Positions 8,384-17,858 of a stretch of DNA of 25,114 nt are shown here, in pieces (positions within the stretch are counted from its first letter, which is position 1; each line of letters opens with the position of its first letter). The notes under the pieces were generated by a model that saw nothing but the letters and a program-made list of their open reading frames with translations, was not told where the DNA came from and ran no database searches. The position numbers and the translations under genes were made by a program. Source of the stretch: Fimbriimonas sp. (GTDB lineage: Bacteria > Armatimonadota > Fimbriimonadia > Fimbriimonadales > Fimbriimonadaceae); assembly GCA_030447945.1 (NCBI GenBank), contig JAUJNV010000006.1, positions 1 through 25,114 of the forward strand, in the 5' to 3' direction.

Positions 8384-11300
8384 ATGACCGGATACCGTTT
8401 CACGGGAACTTTCGCTGCCGTTGTCTTCCTATGCGCCGGAGCCCTCGCACCAGGTCAGGAGTTTAAGGGAGCCGAAGAGGCTCTTAAAAGGCTGGGCGCC
8501 CAAGGCGGCCCGGGCAAGGAAGCCTCCGGGCCGACGCTCGCCGCCGCGTTGCGGGAGTACCAGCGCACCTCCCGCGAGATGCCTCCGGCCCAAGCCGCCG
8601 CCCAATGGCTCGCCCTGGCGGACCGGTATCTGAGCGGTGGCGGTGCGATGGGCGCCATGGAGTTCGGCGGGGGGAGCCGACAGGGATTCAAAGAAGTCCT
8701 CGCCGCCCTGCCGCCGCCTAGCGCGTGGGACGCTCTGGCCTCCGCCATCGAGGCACGCACCCCCGCGCTGGAGGCCCGCAAGCCGAGCGACACGGCGCTG
8801 CTCATCCTCGCCCACGTCCTGCGGGGCGACCGCGAAGCGCAATGGCGAGAGGTGCGCTCGCTACGCCCGCCGGGCACGGGGAGCATGGCGGCCTACTTCG
8901 CGAGAAGCATCCTCGCGCTCCAAAGCGCCGTCGCCTCCGCCTCCGGCGACCCCGCCAAGATCGTGCAGATTCTCGAACGGCAACTCGCGCTGCCCGCCTC
9001 CAAGAACGAGTACGGCGGCCCAGAACCGCAGATGCCCGACCTCGTGACGCTCCTGGGGAGAAGCGCGCGGAAGCCGTGCTCCGCCGGATCCTGCTCACGG
9101 CGAAGAGGGAGGTCTCCGTGGTAGACCGGCGACGCCACGCGCCGCCTCGCCCGTAAGATCGCGATGGAGAACGTCGCGCAGCTCAAAGCGCCGCCCTGGA
9201 GCCTCGCCCACGCGCGCTCGACGCGGGCCCTCTGTACGAAGCATTAGACAGGAGGTTCGGTGCCGCAAAGGGCCAAAGCGGGAGCCAGGGCCGCAAGATC
9301 GCGAAGCTCTACTACGCCTTCGGCCTCGCCCATCAGGGCAAGGCTAAGCAGGCCGCGCCGCTCATCCGGGAGACGATCAAGGACGTGCAGCTCGCCGACA
9401 CCTTCGGCGAGCTGCTCAAGCAGACGATGCAGGCCGGGGGCTCGAAGTGGCTGACCGAGCTCCTGCGCGAGACGGTCGCGGCGAATCCCCAATCTCCCCT
9501 GTGGAACGTCTACCTGGCCACCGCCGCGCAGACGAAGAGCCTGGATCCCGCCATCGCGCTCCTCCGAAGCGCCCTCGGGAAGAAGGGAATCTCTGCCGCC
9601 CGCCAGGGCACGCTCGGGGCCACCTCGCCCAAGCGCTGCTGGCGGCGGACAAGGTGGAGGAAGGCGTCGCCGTACTGCGCAAGCTCATCGCGACTCCGGC
9701 CGGCGGCGTCGAGCGAGGCTACGGCGGGTCCTCGGACTACTCGCCGGGGTCGCCCGCCATCCAGCTCGCCCGGATCGGGATGCTGCTCAAGCGCAAGGAC
9801 TGGATCGAGGAAGGCTTGCGCGCCGCGCGACCGGCGAAAGCGACCCGGGCAAGGGCGTACTACGGCCAATCGGGCTCCCAGGAGCTGGTCGACCTTCTGC
9901 TCGACCTCGGGCGAGGACCCGAGGCTGAAGCGGTGGCGATCGAGGCGTGGGCCGCGGCTTCCCAGGGCGGAGAGACTATGGGCATGAACTTCGGCGGCGT
10001 GGAGGAGCTTATCGCCCTGGCGAGCGTCTACCACCGCACCGGCCGGCACGCGGACGTACTGACGCTCCTCGAGAAGGCTCCCGGCTGGCTGGCGATAGAC
10101 CTCGCGGAGGTCTATCTCATGGCCGATTCCAGGGGAACACCCATCGGCCACATGGCCGCCGCCGCGCTCGTCGCGCAGGGCCAGAAGGAGCGCGCCCTCC
10201 CGATCGTCCAAGCCGTGCTGGAGGCGAAGCCCGGCTTCGACCCGGCTTACGAGCTGCTCGCCGAGATCCAAGGCGAGGCGGCCCTTCCCTTCCTCGAGTC
10301 GCTCCAGGCGCAAAATCGCTTCGAGGAGCGCCCCCTGATCTGGAAAGCGTTCGCGCTCTTCAAGGCCGGCAAGGCTGAGGCCGCGGAGCAGGCCGCGCGG
10401 GAGGCGATCAAGATGGACCTTCCGACGGCGAGCAGGAGCACGGGCGGCGGATGCGAGTGTATGTTATCCTCGCGGACGCCCTGGAAGCCCGCGGCGAGCG
10501 CAGGCGCAGACGATGCGGGAGCCGTCGCCGCGATACGGCTTGCCGAGCGGGCGGACGAGCACTCCGCGGTCGGTCTCACGACGCGCGCGATCCGCATGTA
10601 CCAGCAGTCGCTGAAGCTGTTCACCGACGCCTACTGCATCCAGTCTCGCCTGGCGATCCAACTGGCGGAACAGGGGCGGTATACGGAGGCGGAGTCCCAC
10701 CATCGGCGCGCCTTCGAGCTGATGCCCGTGAGCTTCGGGCGGGTCGAGAGCCACTGCTTCGGCTGCGAGCACGCTTTCGAGGGCAAGCTCGCGCGGGCCA
10801 CCGCCGAAAGCGTGTTCACCCGCTTGGCCAAGGAGACGCCGGATAAGCCCCAGGTCCACTATCTGCTGGGCTATCTTCGCGACGAGCAGGCCGTCCCGCC
10901 GAAGCGCTGCGGCACTACCGCACCGCCGTCAAGCTCGACCCGGACTACCTCAACGCCTGGCTGCGACTGATCGGCGTGTCCCAGCACTTCCAGATTCCCC
11001 GGGCGGATCGGGAAGCCGCCACCCACGCCCTCCTCCGGCTCGATCCTACTTTGAGCCACACCCCCGGGCAGAGGCGCTGGCGTTCGACCTTTGGGCGCGC
11101 TCTCGGGGCCGCCTCGGAAGGGGCGCGCAAAGACGCCCGCCCGGCCAAGCCCACGGCCCTCTATCCGCGGCCCGCCTGCGGAGCGACCCTGGAGCGGTTC
11201 GAGTTGCAGTCGGTGGGGCAAGGCATGCCTCTGGAGAGGATCCGAGAGATGCTCACGTACCGGTCCGGCATCCCGTCCGGGAACGATCTACTCGACGAGC

Positions 11301-11425
11301 AAGGCTTGGTCTCCCCCGGACGCGTCGTCGCGGCGGACCCGGTCCTCGCCGCCCTGGCCGCGGTCGTCGACGCGACGGGCATGGCGTCCCAAATGGGCAT
11401 GGGAGGAGGCGAAGACGGGCCCTAG
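8384..11425 (+). CDS. Large secreted TPR-repeat protein, interrupted by several frameshifts
   Basis: The N-terminus has a basic start and a hydrophobic stretch (TFAAVVFLCAGALA) consistent with a Sec signal peptide cleaved near residues 22-25. The body is alanine- and leucine-rich helical repeat sequence of TPR type. A clear unit is ALRHYRTAVKLDPDYLNAWL around 10910-10970; others are YCIQSRLAIQLAEQGRYTEAE and AKLYYAFGLAHQGKAKQA. TPRs usually mediate protein-protein binding; the target is unknown. The frame changes near 9055, 9115, 9212, 9610-9640, 10425-10440, 10495-10505 and 10885-10905, yet repeat-like sequence continues across each change. The corrected protein would be about 1,010 residues. 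Glycine-rich MGAMEFGGG, MGMNFGG and MGMGGG motifs recur. It ends just before convergent gltB. Confidence 0.7.
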
Positions 11426-11442
11426 CCCCTCGCCCTCCACCG

Positions 11443-11471
11443 TGCCATCCTGCGAGGAGCGAAGGATGGCA
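11443..11471. terminator. Hairpin between convergent TPR gene and gltB
   Basis: TGCCATCCT pairs perfectly with AGGATGGCA across an 11-nt loop, giving a 9-bp stem in the short gap between two convergent stop codons. There is no T-run on either side, so a bidirectional terminator is plausible by position but weak by sequence. The stem and its loop resemble CATCCTGAGCGAAGGATG-type dispersed repeats. Confidence 0.4.
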
Positions 11472-11497
11472 ACATGGGTGAGGCAACGGGGCCGTCG

Positions 11498-14158
11498 CTA
11501 AAGCAACGGCTCGGGCACCAATCGCGTGACCACTTTAGTGAATCGCTCAGGCTCGAAAGTGGCCAACAGGCATCGGGCGAGGGGGCTGGCCGTGTGCTCC
11601 AGGTGCTCCGCCAGCAAGGCATACACGTCGGCAACCTCGCCCGGCGGTAAGGAGATCGCCTGAACGTACGTGCCGTTGAGCAAGGCCACGTCGGCGTCCA
11701 GCAGATAGACCGCCCCACCGGACATCCCAGATCCCAAGTTGGGCCCTGTGCGGCCAAGCACGAGCGCCGTCCCGCCCGTCATGTACTGAAACGCGTTCGC
11801 CTGCACCCCCTCGACCACCAGGCGCGGCCCGCCGCCCTCGTGGTTTTTCCGCAGACAGATGCCGAAGCGGTTACCGGCGCCGCCCGCGATGTAGGCCGCT
11901 CCGCCGCGCGCGCCGTAACCAAAGGTGTTGCCCACGACAGCGGTGTCCCCGTCGCCTCCGCCGGGCCGAATCGTCAGGGTGCCACCGTAGGCAGCGGTGA
12001 AGCAAGAGTCCCCCGCGACGCCGTCGAGCTCGAACGCCATCCCCGCCACGGAATACGCGCCGTAGAACTGACCGGCGGAGCCGGTGTGCCGCATCCGGAA
12101 GCTGCCCGTGGCCAGGCCGAGGTCGCCGGCCGCGCGGGCAATGACGCCGGCAGCGGTCACCCCCAGACACCGCTCCCCCTCGACCGCTGCCTCCAGGACC
12201 ACGTCCTCGCCCTTCAGAGCGGCGGCCGCCGATTCAGTCTCCGCCCGCCGATCCCGCGGCATGTCGCAGCACGATTGCGCCGCAGAGTCGCGTTCCGGCG
12301 CGCGACCGTCGGGGGCGCTAACGAGGCGGCTCAAGTCGAGGAAGCCCGCCTTGCCCGCGAGATCCGGTTTCTTCTCCAAAAGGTCCCGACGCCCGACAAC
12401 TTCGGCAATCGACCGGATGCCGGCCGCCGCCATCCTTTCCCGCACCTCGCCCGCGACGTATCGGAGGAACCGCGCGATGTGGACGCCGCGCCCGCGAAAC
12501 TTCGCGACAAGCGCCGGGTCCTGCGTAGCGACCCCCGGCGCGCAGCCGACGCGGCGCACTCCGGTTGGGTCGGAGGGATGCGGTCCTGCCAGGTGGCACT
12601 GGCGCAGCATGGAGCAGCCGATCGCGATCAGCGCGCTGGTGCCAAAGCCCACGCGGTCCGCGCCCAGCAGGAAAAGCTTGAGCACCTGATCGCCGCCCTG
12701 CACGCCGCCGTCGGCGCTGAGCTCCACGAGGTGCCGCACGCCTTCCTCCACCAAGAGGTCCTGAACCGTCGGCAGTACCGCCGCCACCGGTACCCCCGCG
12801 TGCTTCTGATCCACCCGCTTGGCCGCGCCCGTGCCGCCGCACCCGTCGCTCAGGTGAAGCCGGTTCGCGCCCGCGTTCACGCCCCCGAGTGCCACCATCT
12901 CAACGCCGTACGTGGCGACGTACTTCAGCGCGCATACGACGTTCGGGTTGAGGTGCCGCCAGCTCTCCAGCATGAGCTTCACATCCTCGATGGAGTACAA
13001 GTTGTGATTGATCGGGGGTGACACCAGCTCGTATCCGGGCTCGCAGCCTCGCTGGTGCGCCACGCGCGGCGAAACCTTCCGCCCCGGCAGCTGTCCGCCC
13101 TTGCCCGGCTTGGCGCCCTGCGCGAACTTCACTTCCGCCTCGGCGGCGCGCGCGGCGGTTTCCGGCGTGATCGTGAACCGTCCGCCCGCGTACTGCACGC
13201 TCCGGTTGCCGTCGCTGCGCCCGAGTCGTCCCTTGTCGAACCCGCCTTCCCCGCTATTCGCAAAAGGCCCCAGCCCCGGCGGCGGCGGCATCCCCATTGC
13301 CCGGAATCGCAAGCGGCAGTACCGGTGGAGCACGTTGAACGCCTTCGCGACCGCCCGGTGCGCCGGCTCGGAGAGCGCGCCCTCGCTCATGCCGGGAGCC
13401 ATGAAGCGCCAAAGGATCGCCTCCACCGGCTCGACCTCCTCCAGCGCAATCGACTCTCCTTGCTTGACCCTCAGGCAGTCGAGGACGTTGATCGGCGTCC
13501 GGTCCGCGACGAGCTCGCTGTAGTCGCGGTACGCCTCGGGTGATCCCGCCTGCGAACCGTGGATCTTGCGCGCGTATCCGCTCGCGAGCTGGGCGGCCCG
13601 TACGATCCCGGCGTCGTTGGCGTGCCGGCGCCCTTCCTTGCTCTGCCGAAACTCCCCCACGTCCGCGAGCCCGGACTTGGGGCAGGCGTAAGCCGCCCGG
13701 TGGAGTCCCAGCCATTCGCGGTTCAGGATCTCGCGCCCGATGCCGCCGAGGTGGCAGGGTACGCCCGGAAACTCCGCGCGCACGAACTCCGGGTCGAGCC
13801 CTACCGCCTCCACGAGTCGGGAGCCGACGTAGGCCGACGACGGCGTCACACCAAGCATCGACATCGCCTCGATAAAGCCTGCCCTCAAGCCCTTGAGATA
13901 GCTCAGCTCGCGGTCGCGTGCGGTGAGGCACCCGAGCCAGGGCGCAACGGCGTCCGCGCCCATCGCGAGCAGCAGCGCGACGTGGTGTACGTCCCAGATC
14001 CCCGCCTCGACGACGAGCCCGACCTTGTGCCGCGCGCCCCGCTCGACCAGCGATTGGTGCAAGCGGCTGAGTGCGCGCAGCGCAGGCACCGCCGGGCGAT
14101 CGGCCGACGGTGCGTAATCGGAAAGGAGCACGACAGGGCGCTCCTCGGCGGCCACCAA
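11498..14158 (-). CDS. gltB: Glutamate synthase large subunit, FMN/Fe-S and C-terminal part (continuation of gltB)
   Basis: This 886-codon frame continues the gltB reading frame after two in-frame stops. It begins inside the central domain (PVVLLSDYAPS, RHKVGLVVEAG). It then has the FMN-binding barrel (HNLYSIEDVKLMLESW, LSDGCGGTGAAK), an iron-sulfur segment and the C-terminal beta-helix with repeated glycine motifs (GSAGQFYGAYSVAGM, GNTFGYGARGGAAYIAGG, MTGGTALVLGRTGPNLGSGM). In the known enzyme this half converts 2-oxoglutarate plus channelled ammonia to glutamate. The cluster cysteines lie at codons 12616, 12598 and 12544, giving spacing C-x5-C-x17-C instead of the usual C-x5-C-x4-C. The given start is a TTG after a TAG and is probably not a real initiation site. 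The small subunit gene gltD is not in the window. Confidence 0.88.
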   Translation of the reverse strand: MVAAEERPVVLLSDYAPSADRPAVPALRALSRLHQSLVERGARHKVGLVVEAGIWDVHHVALLLAMGADAVAPWLGCLTARDRELSYLKGLRAGFIEAMSMLGVTPSSAYVGSRLVEAVGLDPEFVRAEFPGVPCHLGGIGREILNREWLGLHRAAYACPKSGLADVGEFRQSKEGRRHANDAGIVRAAQLASGYARKIHGSQAGSPEAYRDYSELVADRTPINVLDCLRVKQGESIALEEVEPVEAILWRFMAPGMSEGALSEPAHRAVAKAFNVLHRYCRLRFRAMGMPPPPGLGPFANSGEGGFDKGRLGRSDGNRSVQYAGGRFTITPETAARAAEAEVKFAQGAKPGKGGQLPGRKVSPRVAHQRGCEPGYELVSPPINHNLYSIEDVKLMLESWRHLNPNVVCALKYVATYGVEMVALGGVNAGANRLHLSDGCGGTGAAKRVDQKHAGVPVAAVLPTVQDLLVEEGVRHLVELSADGGVQGGDQVLKLFLLGADRVGFGTSALIAIGCSMLRQCHLAGPHPSDPTGVRRVGCAPGVATQDPALVAKFRGRGVHIARFLRYVAGEVRERMAAAGIRSIAEVVGRRDLLEKKPDLAGKAGFLDLSRLVSAPDGRAPERDSAAQSCCDMPRDRRAETESAAAALKGEDVVLEAAVEGERCLGVTAAGVIARAAGDLGLATGSFRMRHTGSAGQFYGAYSVAGMAFELDGVAGDSCFTAAYGGTLTIRPGGGDGDTAVVGNTFGYGARGGAAYIAGGAGNRFGICLRKNHEGGGPRLVVEGVQANAFQYMTGGTALVLGRTGPNLGSGMSGGAVYLLDADVALLNGTYVQAISLPPGEVADVYALLAEHLEHTASPLARCLLATFEPERFTKVVTRLVPEPLL

Positions 14159-14245
14159 AGCCTACGCCACGACTTGGTCCAGTGCCCCCACAATCTCCTC
14201 CCCGGCGTTCCTCAGCAAGGAAACACGGCCGACCCACGGACGACC

Positions 14246-15919
14246 TTACAGCCATCGGGCATCGGCAGAGGAGAGCACCCGGCTCTCGCAGCTAAAGAGC
14301 CCCCGCCCGACGCCCCCCCAGAGCCCCGAGCGGTCCCCGACCCACGCGCGGGGATAGAAAACCCCCTGGTCACGGATGGGATCTATGGGAGGACTCGTTT
14401 CCTGGGCGAAGCGAAGGGCAAAGTGGTCCTCCAGCCGCCGGGGGAGGGTATCGAGCAGGGCGGCGGGGGAGGTGTCGTCGCCCATCGACCCGAGGGCGAG
14501 CTTGCCCGTTCCGAATAACGGCTCGAGCAGTACGTCCAGGTCCTCGCGCGTCATGCCGAACGCCCGCTGCCACACCGGTAGGTCAGGCTCCTCCGAGGGT
14601 GGCGAGACGTCGCTGACGGGGGTCTCGTAAGCGGGCGTCGAGGGTGGCGCATCGAGCCCCAGCAGCCCCGGATCGCCGTCGGAGAGCACCGATCCCGTCG
14701 CCAGCCGGACCATCAGGGTCTCGCCAGGACCGAGGCAGCGGCGGAGCAAGGGCGTCCCCACCGGCAGCGGCTCCACAGGCTCGCTGGAGGCGAACACGTA
14801 TTCCTCCGTCGCGGCCACCCACAGCGGGCGGAGACCGTTCCGGTCGAGGTGCGCCACCGCCTCGTCGCCATCGCACGCGACCACGGCGGCAGGGCCGTCG
14901 CAAGCCCCGAGGTAGACGCCCATCGTTTCGTAGAAGAGGGCGAGCCGGGGGTCCTCGGTGCGGCTGGCGGGCAGGAGGGCGAGGAGCGCTTGGGTGAGCG
15001 TCATCCCGCCCGCCGCGAGCGAGATCAGCATGTCGTCAAGATTTGCGCTGTCGGACCCACCCGAACAGACCACCGAGCCGACCCTCTCCGCGAGCCGCGC
15101 CAAGGATGGGTGCCGCTCGGCGAGCGAGCGGATCAGCCCCTTGCCGATCGCCTGCATCCAGGCGACATTGCCTCGGATCGTCGCGATCTCGCCGTTATGG
15201 GCGAGCGCCCAAAATGGCTGCGCCCGTCGCCAAGCCGTCGTCGTGTTCGTGCAGTAGCGGCTGTGGAACACCACGAATCGCGAGGCGAATCCCGGGTCGC
15301 GCAGATCCGGATACAGATCGTCCACCCGCGAGAGCTCGGCGAGTCCCTTGTAAACCACCGTCCGGTTGGAGAGGCTTACGACGCTGAACTCGTCCCCCGC
15401 CATGCCGTCGAGCTCCGAGTCCAACGCGAGCCGCAGGAGGTAGCGACAGGCGAACCAACCATCCTCGCTCAGCCCCGACGGCCGGTGAAAGAGAGCTTGT
15501 CGCACCACGGGAAGCGTGCGCCGCGCGGAAGAACTGGGCGGGAGGGCCTCGGGATCGATCGGCACGTCCGCCCACTGCAATACCTCCGCCCCCGCGACGC
15601 TCGCCACTCTCTCCACCGCCTCGACGCACTGCCGCCGCAAAGGGCCGTCGAACGGCAGAAAGAACATCCCCAAAGCGACGTCACGTTGCGCGATGGGCTT
15701 GGCGTACTCCGGGAAGCGATCAAGAAGCATCGGCCACGGGATGTCGAGCAAAACGCCCGCCCCGTGTCCCGGCGCGCCCCGGTGGTCGAAGCGCCGGGCG
15801 AGGTCGAGCCCAAGCTCTACCACCCCGCGCTCCGCCACGCCCTTGCGGGTAGCGACGAACCCGATGCCGCACGCATCAGCCTCCAGGACTGTGCAACCGT
15901 TCTTTCTAACCTCGTACAT
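14246..15919 (-). CDS. gltB: Glutamate synthase large subunit, amidotransferase part (5' part of gltB)
   Basis: The start at 15919 is chosen because GGAGGGG lies 6 nt upstream. It gives MYEVRKNGCTVLEADACGIGF, in which C17 is the expected N-terminal nucleophile of the class II glutaminase domain after propeptide removal. Further signatures are RRFDHRGAPGHGAG, FHSRYCTNTTTAWRRAQPF, LAHNGEIATIRGN and GSDSANLDD, then the start of the central domain with FGTGKLALGSMGDDTSP. The enzyme splits glutamine to supply ammonia for glutamate synthesis. The frame stops at TAA (14246-14248, codon 558). Protein-like sequence resumes in the same frame (LLRNAGEEIVGALDQVVA), then TAG at 14162-14164 (codon 586). 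Joined, the gene is 1,473 codons, the normal size of bacterial GltB, so this is one interrupted gene. Confidence 0.88.
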   Translation of the reverse strand: MYEVRKNGCTVLEADACGIGFVATRKGVAERGVVELGLDLARRFDHRGAPGHGAGVLLDIPWPMLLDRFPEYAKPIAQRDVALGMFFLPFDGPLRRQCVEAVERVASVAGAEVLQWADVPIDPEALPPSSSARRTLPVVRQALFHRPSGLSEDGWFACRYLLRLALDSELDGMAGDEFSVVSLSNRTVVYKGLAELSRVDDLYPDLRDPGFASRFVVFHSRYCTNTTTAWRRAQPFWALAHNGEIATIRGNVAWMQAIGKGLIRSLAERHPSLARLAERVGSVVCSGGSDSANLDDMLISLAAGGMTLTQALLALLPASRTEDPRLALFYETMGVYLGACDGPAAVVACDGDEAVAHLDRNGLRPLWVAATEEYVFASSEPVEPLPVGTPLLRRCLGPGETLMVRLATGSVLSDGDPGLLGLDAPPSTPAYETPVSDVSPPSEEPDLPVWQRAFGMTREDLDVLLEPLFGTGKLALGSMGDDTSPAALLDTLPRRLEDHFALRFAQETSPPIDPIRDQGVFYPRAWVGDRSGLWGGVGRGLFSCESRVLSSADARWL

Positions 15920-16261
15920 GGCGCCCCTCCGGTCCGCCGCGTCAACGCGACTCCTCCACCGGGCGCCTTCACCCAAGGGACGTACACTATACGACACGTT
16001 TGTGCCAGTTCGACCTCTTTTTTCAACCGGAGCGAAGGGGGGCCGTGGCCCGTAGCTTGTGGCTCGTCTTCCTGAGGGCCCGGAGGACCCCGGCCCCTAT
16101 CCAGGGACTTCTAGTAATGCCCTCTCAACTAAGGGCGTCTCAGGTCGGGCTCCTTCGCGGGTTCGAGATGACGAGAAACAGCTTACCGGCCCGTGCCACA
16201 GCCACCACCGCGGCACTCGGGATGACAAGCAGGGGATGCTTCGGGTAGCGTCGTCCCCCCG
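15920..16261. other. Gap between divergent gltB and ilvA with degenerate repeat fragments
   Basis: No gene is supported in this 342-nt gap. It holds the gltB ribosome binding site, a candidate -10 box and a 16-nt exact copy (16052-16067, GTAGCTTGTGGCTCGT) of a segment in the inverted repeat at 5473-5488. It also holds pieces such as CTCCTTCGCGGGTTCGAGATGACGAG and GGGATGACAAGCAGGGG that look like worn dispersed repeats. Divergent promoters for gltB and ilvA must lie here. Confidence 0.5.
15986..15991 (-). promoter_or_regulatory. Candidate -10 hexamer TATAGT upstream of gltB
   Basis: On the minus strand TATAGT lies 67 nt upstream of the chosen gltB start in an AT-richer patch of an otherwise GC-rich gap. 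No convincing -35 TTGACA is found at 16-18 nt. The assignment is only a suggestion. Confidence 0.3.
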
Positions 16262-17776
16262 ATGCAAGGCGCGGAATATCTCAAGCGGATCCTGAACGCG
16301 CGCGTCTACGACGTGGCGCGCGAGACGCCGCTGGAGCTGGCGCCGATCCTCTCGCGCCGTACGGGCAACCGCGTGTGGCTCAAGCGCGAAGACCTCCAGC
16401 CCACGTTCTCGTTCAAGGTCCGCGGCGCCTACAACAAGGCGGCAAGCCTCTCGCCGGAGGAGCTGGCAAGGGGTCTCGTCGCCTCCTCCGCGGGCAACCA
16501 CGCCCAAGGGGTCGCGCTCGCCGCACAGAGGCTCGGCACCCAGGCGACCATCGTCATGCCGCGCACCACCCCCCCGATCCAGGTCGAGGCCGTGGTCGCC
16601 CTCGGGGCGGAGGTCCTCCTGCACGGCGACGACTACGACGCCGCCTACGCCCGCGCCCGGGAGATCGAGTCGGAGCGCGGCATGACCTTCATCCACCCCT
16701 ACGACGACCCGGACGTGATCGCAGGACAGGGCACGATCGGGCTCGAGATCCTGCGCCAGCATTCCGGTCCGTTGCACGCGGTGTTCGTCGCCGTCGGAGG
16801 GGGCGGTCTTATCGCCGGGATGGCGGTTTGCATCAAGGAGCTTCGGCCCGACGTGAGGGTGATCGGCGTCGAGCCGGAGGATTCGGATTCCCTCGCGCGC
16901 TCCCTCCGCCTCGGTGAGCGCGTCCGCCTCGACCGCGTAGGCACGCTCGCCGACGGCGTGGCGGTGCGGCAGGTGGGGGAGGAGACGTTCCGCTTAGCGC
17001 AGAGGTACGTGGACGAGGTGGTGGTCGTGCCGAACGACGAGATCTGCGCGGCAGTGAAGGATGTTTTCGAGGACCGGCGCGCGATGCTGGAGCCGTCCGG
17101 CGCGCTCGCCTACGCCGGGTTGAAGCGGTACGTGGAACGGGAGGGGCTTCAGGGGGCGGACCTGGTGGCGATCGCCTGCGGCGCGAACGTGAACTTCGAC
17201 CGACTGCGCCACATCTCCGAGCGCGCGGAAATCGGCGAGCGGCGCGAGGCGGTGCTCGCCGTGACCATCCCCGAGCGTCCCGGCAGCTTCCGCGAGTTCT
17301 GCGCGACCATCGGCCAGCGAAGCATCACCGAATTCAACTACCGTTACGCCGGGCCTGACCGGGCGCACGTCTTCGTGGGCTTCGCGATCCAGGGCGCCGG
17401 CGACGTGGCGCGCCTCGTCGAGACACTGAGGACGAAGGGCTACCAAGCGTTGGACCTCACTGACGACGAAACCGCAAAGCTCCACGTCCGCCACATGGTC
17501 GGCGGCCACGCCCCCGGGGTCCACGACGAGCGCCTCTTCGGCTTTCGTTTTCCGGAGCGGCCCGGCGCGCTCGCAGAGTTCCTCGCCCGCCTCGGCGGCC
17601 GCTGGAACATCAGCCACTTCCATTACCGCAACCACGGCGCGGATTTCGGGCGCGTCCTCGTGGGGCTCCAGGTGCCGGAGAGGGATTCTCACGACCTGGC
17701 GAACTTCCTCGCCGAAACGGGGTACGAGTACAGCGAGGAATCAGAGAATCCCGCGTACCAGCTCTTTCTAGGTTAG
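16262..17776 (+). CDS. ilvA: Threonine dehydratase (threonine ammonia-lyase), biosynthetic, with two ACT-like domains
   Basis: This PLP enzyme deaminates L-threonine to 2-oxobutanoate, the first committed step to isoleucine. The catalytic domain shows WLKREDLQPTFSFKVRGAYNK with the PLP lysine K52, SSAGNHAQGVA near 75-85 and the phosphate-binding glycine loop AVGGGGLIAG at 177-186. Two regulatory ACT-like modules follow, each opening with a (I/F)PERPG motif (near residues 337 and 432), the second ending in ISHFHYRNHGADFGRVLVGLQVP. The 504-residue length and the paired C-terminal modules identify the feedback-regulated biosynthetic form, not the short catabolic one. Isoleucine inhibition is inferred from the family. 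The ATG at 16262 has no good ribosome binding site. It lies upstream of ilvBNCD on the same strand. Confidence 0.96.
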   Translation: MQGAEYLKRILNARVYDVARETPLELAPILSRRTGNRVWLKREDLQPTFSFKVRGAYNKAASLSPEELARGLVASSAGNHAQGVALAAQRLGTQATIVMPRTTPPIQVEAVVALGAEVLLHGDDYDAAYARAREIESERGMTFIHPYDDPDVIAGQGTIGLEILRQHSGPLHAVFVAVGGGGLIAGMAVCIKELRPDVRVIGVEPEDSDSLARSLRLGERVRLDRVGTLADGVAVRQVGEETFRLAQRYVDEVVVVPNDEICAAVKDVFEDRRAMLEPSGALAYAGLKRYVEREGLQGADLVAIACGANVNFDRLRHISERAEIGERREAVLAVTIPERPGSFREFCATIGQRSITEFNYRYAGPDRAHVFVGFAIQGAGDVARLVETLRTKGYQALDLTDDETAKLHVRHMVGGHAPGVHDERLFGFRFPERPGALAEFLARLGGRWNISHFHYRNHGADFGRVLVGLQVPERDSHDLANFLAETGYEYSEESENPAYQLFLG

Positions 17777-17829
17777 GCGCGAGGGCCGCAGGGCCTCGGG
17801 GTGAAATCCGGGACAGGGTGTAATGAGAG

Positions 17830-17848
17830 GGCGGTGGGCTCCACCGCC
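17830..17848 (+). promoter_or_regulatory. Perfect 8-bp hairpin just before the usp ribosome binding site
   Basis: GGCGGTGG pairs with CCACCGCC across a GCT loop. The stem ends directly at AGGAG (17849-17853), the ribosome binding site of the next gene. It may mark the end of the ilvA transcript or modulate translation of the universal stress protein gene. Without a T-run I cannot say which. Confidence 0.4.
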
Positions 17849-17858
17849 AGGAGATCGC

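Noticed and set aside
14162..14248. Natural split of gltB into two separate subunits
   Set aside because: The break is inside the central domain, not at a domain border, and no ribosome binding site precedes the second part. The same frame continues through both stops.
15985..16006. Sigma-54-like TGGCAC upstream of gltB on the minus strand
   Set aside because: The -24 part fits, but the required GC at -12 is not present at the correct spacing.
11840..16075. Long plus-strand open frames (11840-13021, 13559-14518, 14849-16075) opposite gltB
   Set aside because: They mirror the strongly conserved gltB frame on the minus strand and have no domain signatures.
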